In this document: positions 8,944 through 17,955 of the stretch, in pieces
How the letters are laid out: every line of letters starts with the position of its first letter
How positions within the stretch are numbered: the stretch's first letter is position 1
NCBI RefSeq assembly: GCF_046602855.1
Contig: NZ_JBKINJ010000002.1
Location: 124,001-188,000 of the forward strand
DNA from: Gracilimonas sp046602855
Lineage (GTDB): Bacteria > Bacteroidota > Rhodothermia > Balneolales > Balneolaceae
Reading direction: 5' to 3'
DNA: 64,000 nucleotides
The notes under the pieces: model-generated
What the model was told of the DNA's origin: nothing
Seen by the model: the letters and a program-made list of their open reading frames with translations, nothing else
Database searches by the model: none
Position numbers and translations under genes: made by a program

Positions 8944-9858
8944 TTGAACCGACCATATCTAATTGACCTAAGCCTCATCTTAGTAGCCATCATATGGGCA
9001 CTGAATTTCAGTATTGTTAAAGTATCACTGAGTGAGATCGATCCTTACAGTTTTAACGTTCTCCGTTTCATATTTGCCACCTCATTACTCTCGTATTTCG
9101 CACGCAAAAAAGGATACTCCCTAAAAGTCAAAAGAGAGCACTTCTGGAAATTAGTTGGTATTGGTATAATAGGTAACCTGTTTTATCAGCTTTTTTTTAT
9201 CATAGGCATCAATTATACATATGCTGCCAACGCAGCGGTTATGCTTGGCACCATACCCATCTGGGTTGCTCTGCTCTCTCAGTTTTTTACAGATGAAAAA
9301 CTTACAATTTTTAAGGCGCTTGGGGTATTATTTGCCTTTGCTGGAGTTGCATTGATCATAGTTGGCGGACAAGATAATATTTCATTTGAATCCGAAACGT
9401 TTTTAGGGAATGTGATCACTCTGACAGCTGCTTTTTGCTGGGGTATTTACACTATCCTTTCCAGAAAATACTTAAGAGTTTACAGTGCACTACAGTACTC
9501 AGCCTTCATGTCTATGATAGGGTTAATTAGTTTAACTGTGATCGGGCTTCCTTTCCTGATTAAATTGAATTGGAGTGGAATCTCATTGATCGGCTTTGGA
9601 GGTATTCTTTACAGCGGTGCTTTGTCTATTGGAATTGCATACATTATTTGGAATAATGGAGTGAAAAAGATCGGAGCTGTACGTACTGCAGCATATCAGA
9701 ATTTGGTGCCGGTATTGGGTTTAATATTTGGACTCGTACTATTAGGTGAAGAACTTACAGTTCTTCAATATATTGGAGCATCATCGGTTATTGCAGGTAT
9801 CATTCTAGCTCGAAAGAAAACAAAAGCAGAGCAAGCTAAACTTTCATACAATTCATAA
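8944..9858 (+). CDS. EamA/DMT-superfamily transporter
   Basis: 304 residues with ten predicted helices and two EamA repeats (first repeat from LSLILVAIIWALNFSIVK; second from GNVITLTAAFCWGIYTILSRKY). The ANAAVMLGTIPIWVALLSQFF segment is the conserved helix 3-4 region. The start is probably TTG 8944 (MNRPYLIDLS), which keeps the first helix whole; no ATG precedes it in frame. It is probably an exporter of a small metabolite or amino acid, substrate unknown. It stands alone, divergent from the DUF4293-EamA pair. Confidence 0.83.
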   Translation: MNRPYLIDLSLILVAIIWALNFSIVKVSLSEIDPYSFNVLRFIFATSLLSYFARKKGYSLKVKREHFWKLVGIGIIGNLFYQLFFIIGINYTYAANAAVMLGTIPIWVALLSQFFTDEKLTIFKALGVLFAFAGVALIIVGGQDNISFESETFLGNVITLTAAFCWGIYTILSRKYLRVYSALQYSAFMSMIGLISLTVIGLPFLIKLNWSGISLIGFGGILYSGALSIGIAYIIWNNGVKKIGAVRTAAYQNLVPVLGLIFGLVLLGEELTVLQYIGASSVIAGIILARKKTKAEQAKLSYNS

Positions 9859-9970
9859 ACATGGGTTAATTTTACCCGGTTTAGATTTACTGATAGATAG
9901 TGACAATATCCTCTTTATATGCATCTCAATATTCTAAATTCCACAACCTGAAATAACCTGCTCACTTATT

Positions 9971-10921
9971 TCAGACTCTGGTGCCCCCACTCAGTAAATA
10001 CAAAATGGCCATTCTCACTGCCACGCCATTGGTTACCTGATCCAGGATCACGGCTCTGTCACTGTCAGCCACCTCACTTTCCATTTCCACGCCTCTGTTG
10101 ATGGGCCCCGGGTGCATAATCTTGAAATTTGGATATTTATCCAGGTGATGATATTTAATTCCAAATCGTTCATGATATTCTCGAAGAGATGGAAATAGTT
10201 CTGTGGCACCTTCCTGCCTCTCAAGTTGTATTCTTAGTGCCATTGCAATATCACACCAGCCCAGAGTTTCTTCCAGATCGTAAGACACTTCAACACCCAT
10301 ATCCTCCACATAAATAGGCATCAATGTTTTTGGACCGCAAAGTACAACATCAGCTCCCAATTTTTTCAGACCGATGATATTTGAACGCACTACCCGGCTA
10401 TGTGAAATATCTCCTATGATAGCGATCTTCTTACCCGTCAAATTCGGATGGATGGTCTGCATGGTGAACATATCCAGTAAAGCCTGAGTTGGATGTTCAT
10501 GAGCACCATCTCCTGCATTCAGAATGGCGGCATCCACACATTGCGTTAAAAAGTGAGGTACCCCGGGGCTTTCGTGCCGAACAACAACCATGTCAATTTT
10601 CATCGAGCTTATATTCCGGATCGTATCCTTCAGTGATTCGCCTTTTTTGGTACTTGATGAACTGGTTGAAAAGTTAACGACGTCGGCTCCCATACGCTTT
10701 TGGGCCAACTCAAAAGAAAGCCGGGTACGCGTACTGTTTTCGTAAAACAGGTTCACAATGGTTTTATCTCTTAGAGTAGGAACTTTTGGAACCGGCCTGT
10801 CGAGTATCTCTCTGAAATATTTAGCCTGCTCCAATACAAACTTAATATCTTCTTTTGAGTAGTCTGTGAGTCCCAACAAATGTTTTTGATTGAACTGATA
10901 TCCCTCGGGAGATTTACTCAT
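9971..10921 (-). CDS. pyrB: Aspartate carbamoyltransferase catalytic subunit
   Basis: 316 residues. The carbamoyl-phosphate loop STRTRLSFE (residues 63-71), the HPTQALLD motif and the aspartate-binding MHPGPINRGVE segment are all present. The enzyme joins carbamoyl phosphate and aspartate, the first committed step of pyrimidine synthesis, in the cytoplasm. Its start codon lies inside the end of pyrR (8-bp overlap), so the two are translationally coupled. No regulatory subunit gene pyrI or dihydroorotase gene lies alongside. Length and motifs are typical of class B/C enzymes. Confidence 0.96.
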   Translation of the reverse strand: MSKSPEGYQFNQKHLLGLTDYSKEDIKFVLEQAKYFREILDRPVPKVPTLRDKTIVNLFYENSTRTRLSFELAQKRMGADVVNFSTSSSSTKKGESLKDTIRNISSMKIDMVVVRHESPGVPHFLTQCVDAAILNAGDGAHEHPTQALLDMFTMQTIHPNLTGKKIAIIGDISHSRVVRSNIIGLKKLGADVVLCGPKTLMPIYVEDMGVEVSYDLEETLGWCDIAMALRIQLERQEGATELFPSLREYHERFGIKYHHLDKYPNFKIMHPGPINRGVEMESEVADSDRAVILDQVTNGVAVRMAILYLLSGGTRV

Positions 10922-11465
10922 CTACTTCCTCCTCCATTTCCACAAGGTAGACTGCATCCTCGCCATCAATTTCTTTTACTTTCACCCGAACTTCTTCATC
11001 CTCATAAGTTGGTAAATAGATTCCCATATAATCAGCAGCTATTGGCAGCTCACGGTGGCCTCTGTCGACCATACAACAGAATTTTATACTTCTTGGCCGG
11101 CCATAGGCCATGATCGCATCCATCGCAGAACGTACAGTTCGGCCTGTGTAAAGAACATCATCCACCAAAACTACATCACGATCAAACAGATCGAATGGGA
11201 TCTCCGTTACCTGTACCTCTGGCATTTTAAGTTTTGAACGATAATCGTCCCGATAAAAGGTCACATCCAGTACTCCAAAATCTATTTCGGTGCTGAAGTT
11301 TTTTTTGATCTCGTCAACAATCCGTTTACCCATATGAACTCCACGGGTTTGCATGCCTATAACAGCAAGTTGGGAAAAATCATCATAAGGTTCCAGGAAT
11401 TGATGGGCAAACCGCTGATAGGTGCGGTCTAATTCCTTTGGAGTCATGATCCGGGCTTCTTTCAA
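10914..11465 (-). CDS. pyrR: Bifunctional pyrimidine operon regulator / uracil phosphoribosyltransferase PyrR
   Basis: 183 residues in the type I phosphoribosyltransferase fold, with the PRPP-binding motif VVLVDDVLYTGRT (residues 98-110) and an upstream GMQTRGVHMGKRI that forms the nucleotide-binding side. In Bacillus PyrR binds leader RNA of the pyr operon and also makes UMP from uracil. I did not find a convincing PyrR-binding loop in the 200 bp upstream, so its RNA-binding role here is inferred from family and from its position directly ahead of pyrB. Confidence 0.92.
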   Translation of the reverse strand: MKEARIMTPKELDRTYQRFAHQFLEPYDDFSQLAVIGMQTRGVHMGKRIVDEIKKNFSTEIDFGVLDVTFYRDDYRSKLKMPEVQVTEIPFDLFDRDVVLVDDVLYTGRTVRSAMDAIMAYGRPRSIKFCCMVDRGHRELPIAADYMGIYLPTYEDEEVRVKVKEIDGEDAVYLVEMEEEVDE

Positions 11466-11674
11466 GCTAGATTACCTCTTTGTTTTGATGGGTTATAAAG
11501 TTAGTGTTTGTAAGAATTAATGCCAAAGGTAAAACCTTGTGGTAAAAATAATTTACGTATTACATACACTACTGTTTTGTGATATGTAAAGAATCATGCA
11601 CTTCCTTTCTTTTAGCTCGTAATCTCGGTATTATTGCTTCTGAAAAATCGCTTTTAATACTTAAAATTGTATCC

Positions 11675-12880
11675 ATGAAAATTCACGAGTATCAAGCCAA
11701 AGAAATTCTTGAGAAATACAATGTAGCTGTGCCTGCCGGTATTGCTACTACTACTGTTGAGGAGACCGTTGAAGCCGCTAAAAAATTGAAGGAGAAGGGA
11801 TCTTCACTATTTGTAGTGAAAGCTCAGATCCATGCCGGTGGACGTGGCAAAGGCCGCACCAAAAAGAATAATGAAAAAGGTGTAATCCTTTGCAAATCCA
11901 TCGATGAGGTAAAAGAAGCCGCAGAAAATCTCTTAGGTGATGTGCTCGTAACCGTTCAAACCGGAGAAGAAGGGCAGCTGGTACAGCGTCTGTATGTAAC
12001 TGACGGAGTCGACATTGAGTCTGAATTCTATCTTGGTATTCTGCTTGACCGTGCGGTAAGCAAGAACGTGATCATGGCCTCAACAGAAGGTGGTGTTGAG
12101 ATCGAAAAAGTTGCCGAAGAAACTCCTGAAAAAATCGTAAAAGAGTGGGTTGAACCGGGAATGGATCTTCAGCCAAATCAGGCTCGCCGAATCGCATTTG
12201 CACTGGGCCTTGAAGGAGAAGCTCTTAAAAACGGCATCAAGATCATACAAGCACTTTACAATGCATATGAGGAAACGGACTCAAATATGTTTGAGATCAA
12301 TCCATTGATCACCACTCCTGATAACAAAGTGTATGCCCTGGATGCAAAAGTAACTTTTGACGACAACGCACTGTATCGTCATAAAGATCTTGCTGAACTC
12401 AAGGATGAATCAGAAGAAAATCCACTCGAGCTTGAAGCTCAAAAATATAACCTCAACTACATTAAGCTGGATGGTAACGTAGGTTGTATGGTGAATGGTG
12501 CTGGACTTGCAATGGCAACCATGGACATCATTAAACTATCCGGAGGTGAGCCTGCTAACTTCCTTGATGTTGGTGGTGGAGCAAATGTTGACACTGTGAA
12601 GAATGGATTCCGCATCATCCTCGAAGACAAGAATGTACAGGCAATTCTTATCAATATCTTTGGTGGTATTGTACGTTGCGACCGTGTTGCTAATGGGGTG
12701 ATCGAAGCTGTTAAAGACCCGGAGATCGCTGAAAAAGTGAAAGACGTACCGATCATTGTACGCCTTCAGGGAACCAATGCTAAGGAAGCTAAAGAGATCA
12801 TTGATAACAGTGACCTGAATGTTATCTCTGCTGTACTGCTTAAAGAAGCTGCTGAAGAAGTATCTAAAGTACTTGCTTAA
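11675..12880 (+). CDS. sucC: Succinate-CoA ligase (ADP-forming) beta subunit
   Basis: 401 residues starting MKIHEYQAKEILEKYNV, the family's standard N-terminus; an in-frame upstream extension to 11579 is not part of the protein. The ATP-grasp domain shows KAQIHAGGRGKGRTKK, and the C-terminal half has NIFGGIVRCDRVANG and FLDVGGGANVDTVKNGF. It makes ATP (or GTP) from succinyl-CoA in the TCA cycle as a heterotetramer with SucD, whose gene is not adjacent. The gene is divergent from pyrR and closed by a strong terminator. Confidence 0.96.
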   Translation: MKIHEYQAKEILEKYNVAVPAGIATTTVEETVEAAKKLKEKGSSLFVVKAQIHAGGRGKGRTKKNNEKGVILCKSIDEVKEAAENLLGDVLVTVQTGEEGQLVQRLYVTDGVDIESEFYLGILLDRAVSKNVIMASTEGGVEIEKVAEETPEKIVKEWVEPGMDLQPNQARRIAFALGLEGEALKNGIKIIQALYNAYEETDSNMFEINPLITTPDNKVYALDAKVTFDDNALYRHKDLAELKDESEENPLELEAQKYNLNYIKLDGNVGCMVNGAGLAMATMDIIKLSGGEPANFLDVGGGANVDTVKNGFRIILEDKNVQAILINIFGGIVRCDRVANGVIEAVKDPEIAEKVKDVPIIVRLQGTNAKEAKEIIDNSDLNVISAVLLKEAAEEVSKVLA

Positions 12881-12910
12881 GTAGCGTCTTAAAATTCTTA
12901 CATAACACTA

Positions 12911-12941
12911 AAGCCCGCTCAAACTGAGCGGGCTTTTTTTT
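12911..12941 (+). terminator. Rho-independent terminator of sucC
   Basis: An 11-bp stem (AAGCCCGCTCA at 12911-12921 with 12925-12935) with a 3-nt loop runs into eight Ts. It sits 30 bp after the sucC stop and 23 bp before the convergent bshA stop. Confidence 0.9.
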
Positions 12942-12963
12942 AAAGTGCATCATAAAAATTTGT

Positions 12964-14106
12964 TCAGACTTTGGGCCCCATTCTCTCGCGAACCTTTTCG
13001 TAAAAATTCTCATACTGCTTTACTACTTCTTGCTGATTAAAGGTGGCAGCATGTTTACGCGCATTTTTAGACATCCGTTCATGCAGATCAGGATCACTTA
13101 GGATATTAACCCCGTAATCAGCCATACACTTAACATCATCCAAGTCACAAAGATATCCTGTTTCACCGTGCACGTTAACCTCCGGCAGTCCACCAATATT
13201 TGAACTAATAACAGGCACGCTGCAGCTCATAGCTTCTAAAGCAGCTAATCCGAAGGTCTCAGAACCCGATGGTATCAAAAACAGATCAGCAATTGATAGC
13301 ACCTCTTCAACCTTATCCAGTTTACCCAGAAAACGAACATGATCGCAGATACCCAGATCCCGACACTGTTGTTCAGCTTTTTGGCGATCCGGGCCATCAC
13401 CTACCAATAATAACTTAGATTCAATTCCCGATTCCAGAATTCTGGCAAAAACGGTAACCACTTCCGGCACGCGTTTTACTTTTCGAAAATTGGATACGTG
13501 AACCACCACTTTTTCGTCGTTGGGACAAATAGCTTTTTTGAAATGACTTTTGTTTGATTTTTGAAATCTGTCCAGATCAATAAAGTTTGGGATCACTTCA
13601 ATATCCTGCTCGATCTCGAAATGTTCATAGGTTTCCCGTTTCAGATATTCAGAAACAGCAGTTACACCATCACTTTTATCTATAGAAAATTCTACTACGT
13701 GTTTATAACTTGGATCCCGGCCAACCAAAGTAATATCAGTTCCGTGAAGCGTAGTGATAATTGGTACTGTCACCCCTCTTTCATGCATAATTTGTTTTGC
13801 AAGGTAAGCACTGGTTGCATGAGGCAGCGCATAATGAACATGTAAAAGGTCCAAGTCCTCATATTCGATCAGGTTTACCATTTGAGAGGCAAGTGCCAGA
13901 GCATAAGGCGGATAATCGAAAAGAGGGTAGGAATTGATAGAAACTTCATGATAGGTGATACCGGTTTCAAGCGTATCAAGTCGGGCAGGACGGGAATAGC
14001 TCATCATATGAATATTATGACCGTGTTTCGCCAGGTTTTTTGCCAGTTCTGTTGCAACCACCCCGCTTCCGCCGAAGGTAGGATAACATGCTATACCTAT
14101 GTTCAT
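12964..14106 (-). CDS. bshA: N-acetyl-alpha-D-glucosaminyl L-malate synthase BshA
   Basis: 380 residues from the ATG at 14106, chosen over an in-frame ATG at 14133 because MNIGIACYPTFGGSGVVA matches the family N-terminus and AGAG lies 8 bp upstream. It is a GT-B glycosyltransferase (GT4): the N-terminal domain carries the GGSG donor/acceptor loop and HVHYALPHATSAYLA, and the C-terminal domain has ETFGLAALEAMSCSVPVI with the UDP-sugar-binding glutamates. BshA joins GlcNAc from UDP-GlcNAc to L-malate, the first step of bacillithiol synthesis. The later genes bshB and bshC are not in the window. Bacillithiol as main thiol fits the Bacteroidota-like background. Confidence 0.93.
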   Translation of the reverse strand: MNIGIACYPTFGGSGVVATELAKNLAKHGHNIHMMSYSRPARLDTLETGITYHEVSINSYPLFDYPPYALALASQMVNLIEYEDLDLLHVHYALPHATSAYLAKQIMHERGVTVPIITTLHGTDITLVGRDPSYKHVVEFSIDKSDGVTAVSEYLKRETYEHFEIEQDIEVIPNFIDLDRFQKSNKSHFKKAICPNDEKVVVHVSNFRKVKRVPEVVTVFARILESGIESKLLLVGDGPDRQKAEQQCRDLGICDHVRFLGKLDKVEEVLSIADLFLIPSGSETFGLAALEAMSCSVPVISSNIGGLPEVNVHGETGYLCDLDDVKCMADYGVNILSDPDLHERMSKNARKHAATFNQQEVVKQYENFYEKVRERMGPKV

Positions 14107-14314
14107 ATAATCTCTGCTGATATTTATGTTCAATTCAATTTAAAATACTTAAAGGTACTAATCTGATAAACATTCAAACACAAGGTTTATCAGATAGGTT
14201 TCCCTGCTTACCATCTGTACAGTACACGTAAAATTGTGCTATACATTTTCTTATCCACACTGTCTATTTGTATATTACATGCTTATAAAATGTAATTAAT
14301 TTATCCTTCAAAAT

Positions 14315-15070
14315 ATGGCAGGACATTCGAAGTGGGCGAACATTCGCCACAAAAAAGCTAAAGAAGATGCTAAACGATCCAAGATCTTCACCAAACACAT
14401 TAAGGAAATAACGGTTGCAGCCCGAGAAGGCGGTGGAGATCCCGATGGAAACCCGCGTTTATCCTTGGCCATCGAAAACGCAAAAGCTGATAATGTCCCA
14501 AAGGATAATATTGAACGTGCCATTAAGAGAGGAACCGGTGAGGATTCTGACGGTGCAGCTTATGAAGAAGCAACTTTTGAAGGATACGGCCCCGGAGGTA
14601 TTGCCTATTTTATTGAAGTGACTACAGACAATAATAATAGAACCGTTAGCGACATCCGCCATATTTTTACAAAGCACGGGGGTAATATGGGAACCTCCGG
14701 TTCCGTTGGCTATATGTTCGAGCAAAAGGGAATGATTCAAGTGCCGGCAGATGGACTCGATGATGAAGATTTTATGTTGCAAGCCATTGATGCCGGAGCC
14801 ATAGATGTAGATACCGAAGACGAAGTATTTATTGTATATACAAGCAGAGAACAATTATTTGATGTGAGGAACCGCCTTGAAGAATTAGGCTTTAAGATCG
14901 AATCTGCGACCCTGATCCGGGAAGCCGTTACTCAAACTAAGGTGGATGAAAGCACGGCAGAATCGAATCTGAAGATGATGGAAAAGTTTGAAGAAAATGA
15001 TGACGTGAATAACGTATTCACAAACATGCTGATGGATGATGAAACCATCGCCATCGCTGAAAATCTTTGA
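14315..15070 (+). CDS. yebC: YebC/PmpR family regulatory protein
   Basis: 251 residues starting MAGHSKWANIRHKKAKEDAKR, diagnostic of the YebC/PmpR/TACO1 family, with the later GYGPGGIAYFIEVTTDNNNRT segment. Members bind DNA as regulators in some bacteria; more recent work on the family points to relief of ribosome stalling. The length is typical. The 3' end overlaps the start of the TPR gene by 35 bp, so yebC appears to lead the bat-type gene cluster downstream. Confidence 0.94.
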   Translation: MAGHSKWANIRHKKAKEDAKRSKIFTKHIKEITVAAREGGGDPDGNPRLSLAIENAKADNVPKDNIERAIKRGTGEDSDGAAYEEATFEGYGPGGIAYFIEVTTDNNNRTVSDIRHIFTKHGGNMGTSGSVGYMFEQKGMIQVPADGLDDEDFMLQAIDAGAIDVDTEDEVFIVYTSREQLFDVRNRLEELGFKIESATLIREAVTQTKVDESTAESNLKMMEKFEENDDVNNVFTNMLMDDETIAIAENL

Positions 15071-15716
15071 TATTTTGAAGCGAAACCTTATATACATTGC
15101 ATTGCTATTGATTCTCTCGGCCTTCACAAACGATGAAGCCCGACAGGCAAATTCTGCCTTTGATAAGGGAAATTATGAGGAGGCAGAGGAACTGTACAAA
15201 GCCGCAATTGAGGTTTCACCGGATAATTATAAGCTGTACTTCAACCTCGGAAACGCACAGGCAAAACAAGGTAAGGTAGAAGAGGCCATTGAATCCTTCA
15301 TGGAATTCCGTTCCCTTGCAGAAAGTCCTCAGGATAAATCAATGGCTGAGTATAATATCGGAACCCTATTGGCTGAAGATCAAAAGTGGAAACCGGCAGC
15401 CACTCACTTCAAGAATGCTCTAAAACTAAATTCTTCGGATCTTGATGCAAAACATAATTATGAAAGAGCTCTCGCTGAGATGCAAAACGAAGAAGATGAA
15501 GGTGGCGATGAACAAAATCAGGAAAAACAGCAACCACCTGAACCAAGTGAGTATGCCATCGCTATGAAAAAGCAGGCTGAAAAACTCGTTGCCGAACAAC
15601 GCTATCAGGATGCATACAACCTCATGCAAAGGGCCCTTGAAGCAGACGATACAGTCAGGGCCTTCAATGACTTTATCGAACGCATCAGAAATGTATCAGA
15701 AATTAACTCAAACTGA
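15036..15716 (+). CDS. TPR protein of a Bat cluster (BatC-like)
   Basis: 226 residues. The N-terminal hydrophobic segment (about 16-28, LIYIALLLILSAF) is a signal peptide or anchor. TPR repeats follow (ARQANSAFDKGNYEEAEELYKAAIE, then YKLYFNLGNAQAKQGKVEEAIE), an acidic Gln-rich stretch (about 150-170) and a last helical repeat. Bat clusters, linked in Bacteroides to oxygen tolerance and in other bacteria to envelope integrity, have such TPR proteins as BatC. It starts inside yebC and is followed after 3 bp by another small exported protein, so all are likely one transcript. The assignment rests on context as much as sequence. Confidence 0.75.
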   Translation: MMKPSPSLKIFDILKRNLIYIALLLILSAFTNDEARQANSAFDKGNYEEAEELYKAAIEVSPDNYKLYFNLGNAQAKQGKVEEAIESFMEFRSLAESPQDKSMAEYNIGTLLAEDQKWKPAATHFKNALKLNSSDLDAKHNYERALAEMQNEEDEGGDEQNQEKQQPPEPSEYAIAMKKQAEKLVAEQRYQDAYNLMQRALEADDTVRAFNDFIERIRNVSEINSN

Positions 15717-15719
15717 CCT

Positions 15720-16223
15720 ATGAAACGTATACTACTGATATCATTACTGAGTTTATTGACCGTTCCGCTTTTGGCTCAAACTGCAGACCAATACTTCCAT
15801 AACGGTGCTCAATTCTTTATCAACGCAGATCTTCAAACCTCCCTTAATTACGTTGAGGAAGGATTGATGAACTATCCAAACGACCGGAAGCTAAATGCCC
15901 TGTACGAAAAACTGAAAGAAGAGCAAGAAAAACAGCAGCAACAGCAGCAACAAGAACAGCAGAAAAATCAGCAGGAGCAAGAGCAGGATCAGCAACAAGA
16001 TCAGCAGCAACAAGAGGATCAGGAACAACAGGAAAGTGAAGGGGAAGAGCAGGGCGAGCAACAGCCTCAAGAAATTAACCCGGAAGACCTTCAATCCCAA
16101 CAGATAAGTAAGGAAGAGGCTGAAAAGATCCTGAGAGCTTTGGCTCAAAAGGAGAAAGAACTTTTAAAGGAATTCAAAAAGAAAAAATCTACAGGATCGG
16201 CCAAGCATGAAAAGGATTGGTAG
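15720..16223 (+). CDS. Small exported TPR/glutamine-rich protein of the Bat cluster
   Basis: 167 residues with a signal peptide (MKRILLISLLSLLTVPLLAQ, cut after AQ). One TPR-like helical pair follows (QYFHNGAQFFINADLQTSLNYV), then about 50 residues made almost only of Gln and Glu (positions about 64-118) and a charged C-terminus with EEAEKILRALAQKEKELL. The Gln run is encoded by alternating CAG/CAA codons at about 15930-16070. In related genomes a short TPR protein precedes BatD; this may be a second BatC-like component. Its 3' end overlaps batD by 17 bp. The function of the Gln-rich linker is unknown. Confidence 0.72.
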   Translation: MKRILLISLLSLLTVPLLAQTADQYFHNGAQFFINADLQTSLNYVEEGLMNYPNDRKLNALYEKLKEEQEKQQQQQQQEQQKNQQEQEQDQQQDQQQQEDQEQQESEGEEQGEQQPQEINPEDLQSQQISKEEAEKILRALAQKEKELLKEFKKKKSTGSAKHEKDW

Positions 16224-17955
16224 ACTGAAACATTTCTTTTTCTTACTGCTTTTATTTAGTGGATTTTCATGCCTCTCCTTAGCACAGGGGATTCAGGTTA
16301 ATGCTGAACTCTCAGAAACAAATATCTTTAAGGGAGAGCAGGTCAAACTGGAAGTCAATATCAGCGGAAATGCCATGGGCTCAGTTCAACAGCCGCAACT
16401 TCCTGAGATCAATGGCCTGAGATGGTTGCAAGGCAGTACTTCACGCGGCACCCAATACACCATCATAAATGGAAAACCGTCTGTAACTTATACTTTTGGC
16501 TATGTGTTGATCGCGCAAACGCCCGGCAAGTACACTTTGCCTTCAATCACTATTACTGTTGAGAATGAAACTTACCAAACGAATCCAATCCCCTTTTCAG
16601 TTTTAGATCCGGCCTCACTTGAATCCGGTGATACAGAAAGAGCTCCCGATATTTACGTAAGGATTGAGCCTGATACCGATAACCCTGTAGTTGGCCAACA
16701 GGTTATTGCTGATATAGTTCTTTATTTTAAAAATGGTGTGGAAGTCTCTTCTTATCAACCCACCCCGGGATGGAAAGCAGAGGGATTTTGGAAAGAGGAA
16801 CTTAACTATCCACAACGTGCACAAACCACATCAACCATTGTGAATAATGTCCGGTATCAGAAAGCAAGGCTTATCCAATACGCCCTTTTTCCTACCAAAT
16901 CCGGTGAACTTACTCTCAGTCCTTTTGAAATTACCGTTTCCGTTCGTTCAAGACGCAGCTCCGCTGATCCATTTGGATTTGGGCTGAATCAAGAACGAAT
17001 GACACTGCAATCTCCACCTGTAACCCTTGATGTTGAAAGTCTTCCTGAATTAAATAACGCAGAGTTCATTGGAGCAGTAGGGAGTTTCGATATAACACGC
17101 TCTATCTCAAATACAGATGCTCTTGTAGGTGAAAGTATTGAGATCAACACTCAGATCTCTGGTGAAGGGAATATTCCTTTGATCAATAAACCTAATTATG
17201 ACCTTCCTGAGAATCTGGAGAAATATAATCCTGAAGAAACATCAAATATTGAACGCAATAATAGAGAAATAACAGGGAGCAGAAATTTCAGAGATATTGT
17301 GATACCCCGAAACGAAGGAGAGTATTCTATTCCGGCTAAACGGATAGCTTACTATGATCCCGATGGATCTGATTTTGTAATTGTGACCCTGCCTGAATTA
17401 ACCTTCAGTGTGGAGCGTGACCCTGATGCCCCCCTGCTAACTGAAAAAGACCTTCGATTCAACGTAAAACCAATTACGGGATTGGCAAACTGGAAGAGCC
17501 CGGCAGTTAAGCCATTATATGAAAGAACATTAGTCTGGATCATGATCTTTCTACCCATTATGCTGACCATAGGAGCCTATATTTTCAAGAAATATAATGA
17601 CCGGATGCAAACCGATTCAGCCTTTGCCCGATCCCGCAAGGCATCAGATAAAGCCCAAAAAACCCTTGAAGAAGCAGAAAGAACAACCGATATCAAAACC
17701 GGTTATCACCTTATTGAAAAGGCTCTCACACAATACATAACTGATAAACTAAACCTGCCACCGGCAGGCTTATCACATTCTAAACTCGTTGAAGCTGTAG
17801 ATCAGTTTTCAGACAATACGCTGACTCAAGAGCTTCGCAAGATTCTGAATAAATGTGAAACTATAGCCTATGCACCCAACGCAACCAGAGAGACCTTAGC
17901 TTCTGATATTGAAAAAACACGTGAGATCATCAAAAAAGTAGGTAAGTTATCATGA
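16207..17955 (+). CDS. batD: BatD-like exported protein
   Basis: 582 residues. A signal peptide ends at LSLAQG (about residue 28) and is followed by long beta-rich repeats that resemble the BatD family: VNAELSETNIFKGEQVKLEVNISG at the start, a second module near DIYVRIEPDTDNPVVGQQV and a third near SISNTDALVGESIEINTQISG. One membrane helix (about 437-458) precedes a cytoplasmic helical tail. Bat proteins are thought to form a membrane complex with von Willebrand A-domain proteins BatA/BatB and a MoxR ATPase. Those partners are absent from this locus. It overlaps the next gene by 4 bp (ATGA), a coupling typical of the cluster. Confidence 0.85.
   Translation: MKRIGRLKHFFFLLLLFSGFSCLSLAQGIQVNAELSETNIFKGEQVKLEVNISGNAMGSVQQPQLPEINGLRWLQGSTSRGTQYTIINGKPSVTYTFGYVLIAQTPGKYTLPSITITVENETYQTNPIPFSVLDPASLESGDTERAPDIYVRIEPDTDNPVVGQQVIADIVLYFKNGVEVSSYQPTPGWKAEGFWKEELNYPQRAQTTSTIVNNVRYQKARLIQYALFPTKSGELTLSPFEITVSVRSRRSSADPFGFGLNQERMTLQSPPVTLDVESLPELNNAEFIGAVGSFDITRSISNTDALVGESIEINTQISGEGNIPLINKPNYDLPENLEKYNPEETSNIERNNREITGSRNFRDIVIPRNEGEYSIPAKRIAYYDPDGSDFVIVTLPELTFSVERDPDAPLLTEKDLRFNVKPITGLANWKSPAVKPLYERTLVWIMIFLPIMLTIGAYIFKKYNDRMQTDSAFARSRKASDKAQKTLEEAERTTDIKTGYHLIEKALTQYITDKLNLPPAGLSHSKLVEAVDQFSDNTLTQELRKILNKCETIAYAPNATRETLASDIEKTREIIKKVGKLS

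Noticed and set aside
11466..11578. PyrR attenuator upstream of pyrR
   Set aside because: A short CCAAAGG/CCTTGTGG hairpin is present, but the known PyrR loop sequence and a following terminator are not.
11579..11674. Upstream extension of sucC
   Set aside because: The 32 extra residues precede the standard MKIHEYQAKEILEKY start and have no conserved character.
15891..16148. Minus-strand open frame rich in Leu and Phe
   Set aside because: It is the complement of the glutamine codon run of the Bat-cluster gene, not a membrane protein.
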